Below, piece after piece: positions 11,821 to 20,800 of a DNA stretch of 64,000 nucleotides (position 1 is its first letter; the number at the start of each line of letters is the position of its first letter). The notes under the pieces are model-generated. The model had not been told where the DNA came from. It searched no databases and saw nothing but the letters and a program-made list of their open reading frames with translations. The stretch spans positions 19,498,044 to 19,562,043 of the forward strand of contig CM037460.1 in NCBI GenBank assembly GCA_021014325.1. The letters run 5' to 3'. This DNA comes from Plazaster borealis. Its lineage: Eukaryota > Echinodermata > Asteroidea > Forcipulatida > Labidiasteridae. The position numbers and the translations under genes are program-made.

Positions 11821-14800
11821 GTGTTTATTGTTGTTGTCAACATCATCAGCTTTACATCAGCATTGTCACCACCTTTTCACTTTTCAATCACAACAATAAC
11901 CGTAACTCTCCCTACCGTCCCCATCGCCAATCGCTAACCCCCTCTCCATCCCAAGCCCCCCCCCCCCACCCCCAATGAACACCACCGCCATCACCGGCTT
12001 CGTTGTCACAATCAACCTCTTGGACAGTACAACAAAATTGTTGTCCTTTCACACGAGGTGCATTTTGTAAAAAATTCGCAACCATGCTAAAAATTAGCAA
12101 TGGACCCTTGCTAAGTTGCTCTCGTGTGAAAGGGCTTTATCATTATCATCACCACCGGCTTCGTTGTCACAGTCAACCTCTTGGACAGTACAACAAAAAA
12201 TGTTGTCCTTTCACACGAGGTGCATTTTGTACAAATTTCGCAACCATGCTAAAAATTAGCAAGAGACCCTTGCTAAATTGCTCTCGTGTGAAAAGGGCTT
12301 TATTATCATCACCATCATCATCATCATCACATCATGGTCAACATAATATCTATCTCCACCATAATATTCCCCTCTTCTCTACTTGCCCCTCTAATATTCT
12401 TCTCCTCAAACCAAAGTGCGAAATGTAATACTTCGTTCAGATCTGAAACGGACCTGTCTTGGCACAACATCCAAGCCATCCTCTTTGCACCCGACACCCT
12501 TGTGTTTTTCATAAACAGCTACGGGCGCAATTGCAATCACACTTGGCAATAAGCTTCATTTGCATTTATGTTCGTCTCTCCAGCGATGACCTGTCCTCAG
12601 AATGACCCGGTCATCTCTCGCCTAGGGCAAGACTTTTTTTGTATTGACCTGAACCGTTTTTTTTGCGTACGGCTTAAGTTCTGTCTCGTCAATACCAAAT
12701 GCATATCGGGTTGACCATGGCTATACTGCGCGTGGAAAATAATATACACATATCGCCTTCGTTATTTTAAGCGTAGGTATGGTTTCTCAAATCACAAAAT
12801 TATCGCACCGTTAAATTGTTGACGTGTTCGACGGTGGCGTGCACGAACCGTCTTCCACGCCGTGTCTTCGACGCGAACAACGGCCAAGGGATGTCGGATA
12901 AACGTGGGTGAAAAGATGGACTAAATCGCAGCGCCACCCCGGCGAGCCGTTTACTGTCTATATCTAGTACAATGATGCAAGGTGGTTTGAATACAAGTGG
13001 ACGGTGTTGACCATTACTGAACCATTCAATAGCCTGTGGTGGGTTTTTTCAGTAGGATACTATACCCAAAAGCGATAAGTTGAAAATCAATCGGTGTGGA
13101 TTTCACTCGTGATTCAATGCAGTATTGCGGTAAAGGTTCGTCCGCCAGGTGAACTATTCGGTTAATTGAATGTTAGTATCGCGGGACATATCGACATTTG
13201 CGGAAAATCGATTGTTTGTAAAGATTTGACGACCGAAACACTGAATTGCGACGCCAAATTATGCAAGAGATGCACTTTTAGGTGAAATATCGACATATGT
13301 AAGCTACTTACCCAACAGTTATACAGGTTTCCGAGACGAAAAATGATTTACCAAGGTGGTTGTTGTTTGTTTTTGTCCATTATTTCTCAACAATTTCTGT
13401 AGTTTTTCAAACTATTATGCTTTAAACTTTTGTTTTAAAAAACAATTCCATACGTTCGAGTTTCTACAAGATAATGTTTGGTCGTGTAAAGCCATATTGC
13501 TTTAAGGGATTGTATACGTTTGGTAATCGGAACCCACTGTTTGTTTCAATCTTTAGTTGTTAATAATTATTAAATACCATAAAACTATACCTGTGAAAAT
13601 TTCATTTCAAAAGGTGGTAGCGTTTTTGAGATATTGCCGAAAATATGGAGTGGTTATGTCCATCAGGAAGAATAATCTGCTATTGAAATACACAATCTGA
13701 GAAACGTTGCTGTCAGTAACGCTTCTCAGATTCAAATCTTTGGGTATAAAAAGTGATATCTTTTTCCATAACCGCAGTACTTCTACGTGAAAAAGTTTCT
13801 CAAAATGCATTATACTATCCAAAAGCTGCTGTACTTCTTACCAAGTAAGTTTTATAGCCATTAATTTTCAGAGTCATTACCAAACGTATACAGACCCTGT
13901 ATATAAAGCCCATCTGTGTATACTCCAAAACTCCCGGGTCAGAATTGACCCGGATTCCGGGTCCCACTGACCCATTCCGGGGTCAGGCTGACCCGGAAAA
14001 GGGTCAAAGGATGGAATTTTAACTTGGATTCTGTGTCATTTTGACTAATTTCTGTGTCATTTCGACACAGATTCCGGGTCATTCTGACCCAGAAATGGGT
14101 CAGGCCCCGAACCCAGATCAGAGTCGATTCTGACTCGAAAATGTTTAGAGTGTGTTTTAAGTTTGGACCATTATTATGTCACCTTCCTGTTTACAAAAAG
14201 GGCAAGATAGTATGATGTTCAAGTTTTATTTGTACCGTAGTTTCCAAATGAAACGAAGTCTTTATGAACAACATGGCATCTGATAATGGTCAGAGTTGCG
14301 CCCCCCGTCTTCATATCAAAAGTTGGTCAAAGTTCACTCGCATCTTTATAAAATGATGGTAATGGAAATTTAAGACTTGTTGACCTCTGACCTGTGACGT
14401 CACGGTGATTTCTCTTCTGATGACGCTGAGAAGTGTTTCCCTCTTCTTCATCGTCTTCCTTGGTTCCCGGCTTGTGCCCCTGGATTCCTATCTTCTGGTG
14501 AGGAACCATCTTCATAAGATGTGACGATAAGATTGTGCCCAATTGTATGAAGCTGTTAGTGTTAGTTAAGCAGAAAATACTGCTTAGCAAAATATGTATT
14601 TGCTAAGCAGAACAAGAACGAGTAGGGCACCAGTCGCTACAATGTAAACTTTATGGAATTTTGGCTGGTAATCTGTTTCTGATAAGCAAGGTTTACTGTG
14701 CTTAGCACGTTTTTGTGATTACAAGCTTTGTACAATTGGGCCCTGGTGTTTTTTCAACATGTGATTTCATATAGGGCTAAAATTCGTATCCCGGTGCAAG

Positions 14801-17800
14801 TCTTTCAATCATGATTTAACTCTTTCACGCACCAACCGGTCACTAGCGACTGGTTAAAGTCTCTTCAGAAAAATAGTTGTAAAACAAAAAATTAAGATCA
14901 CACGGCCACACAGTTTTCAGAATGGGAAAGAAAACTCTTGAGGGTGCTTTTGTGAGCTGGTTTGTTTGTTTGTTTGTTTGTTTGTTTTTTGTTTGTTTTT
15001 TTGGGGGGGGGGGGTTCCATTTGCAGAAAAAAACGAGTCAACAATTAATGTGTCCATTTAATCACTGAAATAAATGGTGCATGAAAGGGTTAAGAAAAGG
15101 TGCATTGAATTTGTAATGATACTGAATATTCAAAGATCCCCGAAATATTTTAACAACCTTCTATCATCCATTTTACCATTTCTTACCTTTTTTTCAAATT
15201 AGTACCAAAGCTCAGAAAGAGACGAAGAATAGAGGAACTGGAGGCAGAAGTTCCCGTTGCTATTGGATACTGGGGCAAGCCAGCGGCGCTAGAGGGCGCT
15301 AAGTATGATTTCCTCTGCATACAGGCCACGCTCAAATCCAATAAACCCGACAGTCTTTCCTTTGTCGAAGGTGAGTTTTACACAAAATGTATATAGAAGT
15401 CCCATGGCAGGGACTAGTTTCGTTAAAGGAGCACATTGCCTTCAAATCTCTCAAAATGTGGTTCTTTGGAATTGCTCATTATCCTTTCCAAGAGTTGTTC
15501 ACGCACAACCACACCTAAAGTGTTTTGTCCTTAGGGAGAATAACACAATTAATTAAAATGTTTCTCTTGAAATGCAACCAGTGGAACATACGGTCCGCCA
15601 TTTTGTGTGGAGTCCAAAATTTGATTTTACAAAATAGCAAACCGTCTTCGGTCATGAAACTACACAAAAACCACACAATTTCAAGGGATATTTATTTGAA
15701 TCATTGTATCCTACATTTAAAATAACTTCCCAACCATATTCATTTCAAAACAAATGCTTGTTTTAGCCCAAAGCACCCAGTCCGAAGGCAATGTGCCCCT
15801 TTAGCTTCTGTTTATAATAATGTTATTATTGCTTAGCACATTACTAATCAAATCTGGGCCCAATATTATGGAGCTGCTTAAGCACAAAAAGTAGCTAAGC
15901 ACAACATAATTATGCTTACCAGAATAAGTTTACCAGCTTAAATACCATGATACATGTACAATATGTGACTGGTATCCTGCTTGTTTTTGCTTAGCAGAAA
16001 ATTGTTAAGCATCATTCTCTGCTTAAGCAGCTCTATGAAATTAGGCCCTGGCCTTGCATAAAATGTCTTTACGAACCCAATAATGACACATATACCGGTA
16101 ATAGTGTTTATAATATTGCTTGCGATTGCTGGCTAACTTTTGCCAAGAAAATTACCATTTTGCTAAACGTAATTTTCTGCTTAGCCTCAAGAAACTGGGC
16201 CTGACATTTGAAACAGAGTCATGCATGCCTTGTCTTGTTTTTTGTAAATAATAAAGCCAACTACTAACTGATTATTATCAAACTGAAATGATGCAGGGCG
16301 CCCCCACAGTACGTTCGCGAAAGTGATGTTTAGGTTCATCTCAACGAAACAGACTGTATAGAGGATTATCCATTTACGATATTGAGACGAAATGGTAAAC
16401 ACATCGGTATGAGGGCGCTTTGTGAAGTAAATTTTGGTGTGTTCTCAATTTTTTAAATAATAATATAAATAATGGCAATTTTAAAGTGAATATTACGCCC
16501 TCTACAATACACAAACAAAAATGATCAAAAGCGCATTACACGATCGTATCACCCGAACCAAACAGCGCCCTCCTTGATTGTGTCCACCATGGCCGTGCCC
16601 ATCACCGTGCCACCCAAAGAAATACAACAACTTTTCTACGGTACCGCCTCAAAATGCGCTGGCGACACCATGGGGACATTTTCAACTCACACAAAAGGAT
16701 CACACGGTGAGCCGTAACAATTCAAGGAATGTAAAATGGAGCACAGCAAGGAACGTACGTCCGTGTACAATGGAAAAGGTGGTTTGTTTCTTTAAAGCAG
16801 GTCACCTCAGATACCTGGCTCAAAAGCAAACACTAGTAACGCGCGCTGCAAGGCGTAAGATGAGTTCCTGGAACTCTATCTATTATGAGAACGTGGAGTA
16901 CGCCATGGGCGCCATTTCGGTAAGCATATATGTTTTGTTTTAGCATTGATAGCAATGCCAATGTCCGCACTTGTTCTATTCTTGCATGAAAAGAGTTGCT
17001 TACTTGAAATGGCGTCCAGAGCATACTTCAAATTTCAGCCCACGTTGCTGATCTTGTCCCAGCGGCGCTATACGATCTTTAGCTCGAAAGGAACAGTTTT
17101 AACCCTGCGTCACGAAGCTCCCAAAAAATATCTCGCTCATCCCACCAGCCTCATTGGAAGGCACTTTTAATTATAAGGTAATTAAGTCTGTTTGGGGGTG
17201 GTGGGGTTTGGGGTGGGGAAATTTACATAATATTACAAGGCCAATTCAGGATAAAAAGAAAACAGCTAATTAGTTATCTAGCAGTGACATTTCGACAAAA
17301 GCGGAAAGGACAAAGCATACGCCAAGCCTGGATTCTCCAATGGTTGAATATAAACCGTTGACAAAGGGCGCCCTCACTTTGTGAAATCTTCTTTGTTAGG
17401 GGGCGACTGTGTCGGGGGGCGACTTTGTCGGGGGGCGACTTTGTTGGGGGGCGACTCTGTCAGGGGGCGACTTTGTGAGGGGCGACTTTGACAGGGGGCG
17501 ACTTTGTAAGTGAGGGGGCGACTTTGTAGTGGGCGACTTTGCTGGGGGGCGACTTTGTAGTGGGCGACTTTGCTGGGGGGCGAGATGACTGGTTTCCGAT
17601 GATAGATACATTACAATGTGTTGGCTGCAGATCTTATCTCACGCATGTCAATGGGGGCTGCCACCAGCAAACGTCAAAGGGTGATGATGACCCATTAGTG
17701 AAACTCAACCCATGGAAAATTTACTATCTAAAAGGGGTTGTTCTATACAGGATTACAACAAGTTTGACCGGACGGTTCTTGTGTTATTGAAACAAAACAA

Positions 17801-20800
17801 AAAAATGTGCCTTCCGCTACAGCCGCTTGGCTAGACGCAGGGTTTTAACAGTGAGTTCAGTGTGCGGGTGTGACCATGACTTATGTGATAAGAAGTAACT
17901 ATTATAGTAAACTTGTGGGTACAACCATGTGTAAAATCTCTTTTTGGGGAGTGTTGGCTCTGAAAAGAGCCAGTGAGGTCTCGACGTTTCGAACAGTATA
18001 CTCTGCTCGTCTTCATGGGAACTATGTGTCGTCATCCAGTCAGTGTTGAAAGAAATCATCTCGGTAGAGATCCGTACACTACTGGAAGATTAATAACAAG
18101 ATCAGCATGTTCACTTCCACTGTGGATTTTTGGGGGTTTAGCATTCAGTGGTTCAACCCATGAAGTGAAGGGGATCATTCCCTTAAAATAAGCCTATTTA
18201 GTTACACTGATTTCTGTGAGAACAAATCATCCATGATGAACACCCAGAACACCCAGGAGGGTGGATATGTGCGCATTACAAGTAGTCTTATTATTTTATT
18301 ATTATGATTTCAGTTTGCAGCAAATATTAAATATATTTGTGTAATGTAGATTTGACTATTCCTGAGTGTGATTTATCATAATGTGTTTTCAGGAAACATT
18401 ATGGTTCAAGGACCATATTTGTCGCGACCCGTTCCAACCATGGATACATCTGGAGCCAATTTCAAAGCGCTGCTTTTAACGGTAAGCAAATTTTCGTGCT
18501 AACTATAGCAGAACAATTTGCTTAAGCGTAAGCGTATTTTGCACAGGTTAGCAAGAAAATTAGGCGGCTAGCTTGCGCGTTCACCATTCATTTTCAAACA
18601 GTACCATGCTGAGGGTAAGCATGCCTTTTCGCGTGCTTACGGTTATGCAGCGCTTTGAAAGGGAAACTCGCGCAGTAAGCACACGGTCAGCAGTTAAGCA
18701 GCTCTATAAAATTGGGAACTGGTCTAGTCTTCGTTGAGGACTCAAATCCTGTGTTATCACCTGGGCCCAATATCATAGAGCTGCTTAAGCACAAAAAGTA
18801 GCTAAGCACAACAAAATTATGCTTACCAGAATAAGGTTACCAGCCAAACTACCATGTCACACGTACATTTTGTGACTGGTATCCTGTTAATTTCTGCTTA
18901 GCAGACAATTGTTGAGCAATATTTTCTGCTTAAGCAGCTCTATGAAATTGGGCCCAGATGCAGCAACTGGTTTTCTCAGCTTTGCCCGTCTCGAAATGAT
19001 GAGGAAATAACGACAACGACCAACATCGTTTCTGTTGTACAGAATATCCGACAAATCATTGTGTCATTCAAGTAAAGTCGATATGAATTGAGGTAGACGC
19101 TAAAGGGTAACCAGTACAGCCTGAACCTCGCTTAGACATTATCAAGAAGGTTCACCAATTGAATTGTTTTGTTTGTATGGTTACGTCACGTTGCGGAGAC
19201 TAATTTTGTCATATTACGCAATGGACCAGGGAACATCGGAGGAAACCCCTGTTCTTAACGAAGACAAGTAACTTATTAGGCCTACTTACTGATTCTTTGC
19301 GTGCAATAAAACACAGTCCCATCCAAAATGTGAAGCAATAATTGTTGTTAAGGGTCTTGCTCAATGACAAAGTGCCACGACTGGGACTCGAACCCACACT
19401 CTGCTGATCAGAAACACCAGAGCTTGAGTCCGGTGCGCTTGACCGCTCGTGGAGGTCAAGAGAGCTCGTGGCTTGACCGTTTACCCTTTATAGTCTACCT
19501 GTTTTGGAAATAATTATTAATCTTTTGTCGCTAATGAAATGCTACTTTTTAGGGTGTTTTTCTTTTTTCTTTTTAGAATTCATGGTTGATTCCGGAAGTG
19601 ACGTAGTCACGGCGAGACAGGAGATTCTTGATCAACTTGACCTTGAGCTGATCGGTACCATTCAGAGTAGGGGTGTTCACACAACGGTGGAGAAGCAGCT
19701 TTACAAGGCAATACTGCGCATAGGAAAACAAGAGGCAGAGATTGAGGTAAGTCTAGGGTCCTACATAACTATTTTTAATACAAGGTTAAAGGAACATTAC
19801 AGAATTGTTTTTTGCTAACAAAACAGTTGCTGGCAGTGTAAGCACTTTATATAATCCACCATATACATAAACTGACAAACCTGTAGAAGTTTGAGATCGA
19901 TCGGCCATCTGGGTCACGAGAAAATAGTGAAAAACCGATTACACATTTGCATGTGTTATACAATGCATGAATAAAACGCTCATGAGCGATAAACTCCCAA
20001 TCGGAAATTAGTTTTTTTATTTATTTCTCATCAAATATGGCATTTCAGACAGAAATATTTCTAGGGATGTTTTCTACAATCATCATCATTAGACCGTGTA
20101 AGTTTTATGTAAATCTGTGATCTTAAAGAAAATTTTAATTACCAGTTCTGTAACGTTCCTTTAACTTTTTTAATTAGATTGTTTTTGGTTTCAACATGTC
20201 TTTCCGATCTCAGCTTTGTCCAATAAATTTTTGAAGCATTGAGGAAGGCGTTGAAGGAAGGGAAAACTCTGAAAATCATTTTTAAATCATGGTATACATT
20301 TTGTTTTGGACTCACAGACAAGTTGGATAGTGTAGATAATAAAGGCTGACATACTTCTGCCGTCATGTTCATTAAACACGTAATTGTTTAATTATTATTT
20401 AAAGGCAGCCACAGGACAGAGTATCAAACCACCGCTTGTTCTTATGATTGAGAGTTATTTTGGTGAATGAGCGAAGAAGTGACTGTTGGATTTAACACTC
20501 TTTCCTAACTGCCTTTACTCTCCGGACGATGACTAGAGCAAGCTAGTCGAAACGTTGAGACCTATTTACACTCACTCCGCGGCAGTGTAGTTATTATTAG
20601 TCCCGCCCGATTTCCTACCTCCCGCCCAGGTAATAATAAGAAGGACAATTTTTTTCAGAACTGAGAAGTCTTCCGAATTCCGAATATTCTACTCTGCGGC
20701 AGTAAAATAATAAGCAAGTCAAGTTCTCAAAGAACAAAATCTACCTAGCAAGTAGATTTCAGAACTTAGAAGTCTCCCGAATTCCGAATATTCTACTCTG

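Noticed and set aside
11689..11937. PolyLeu ORF resembling a signal or membrane protein
   Set aside because: It is the TTG microsatellite read in one frame.
12003..12428. 141-residue ORF with an internal repeat
   Set aside because: The repeat is a 160-bp DNA unit with hairpins, in frame by chance; no start context or exon signals.
16860..16919. Short exon MSSWNSIYYENVEYAMGAIS followed by GTAAGC
   Set aside because: The donor is good and the frame is pleasing, but its phase does not fit exon 3 and it is only 20 codons; not enough to call.
19360..19440. Functional tRNA-Leu(CAA) gene on the minus strand
   Set aside because: The cloverleaf is imperfect in the D arm and runs directly into a SINE body instead of an oligo-T terminator.
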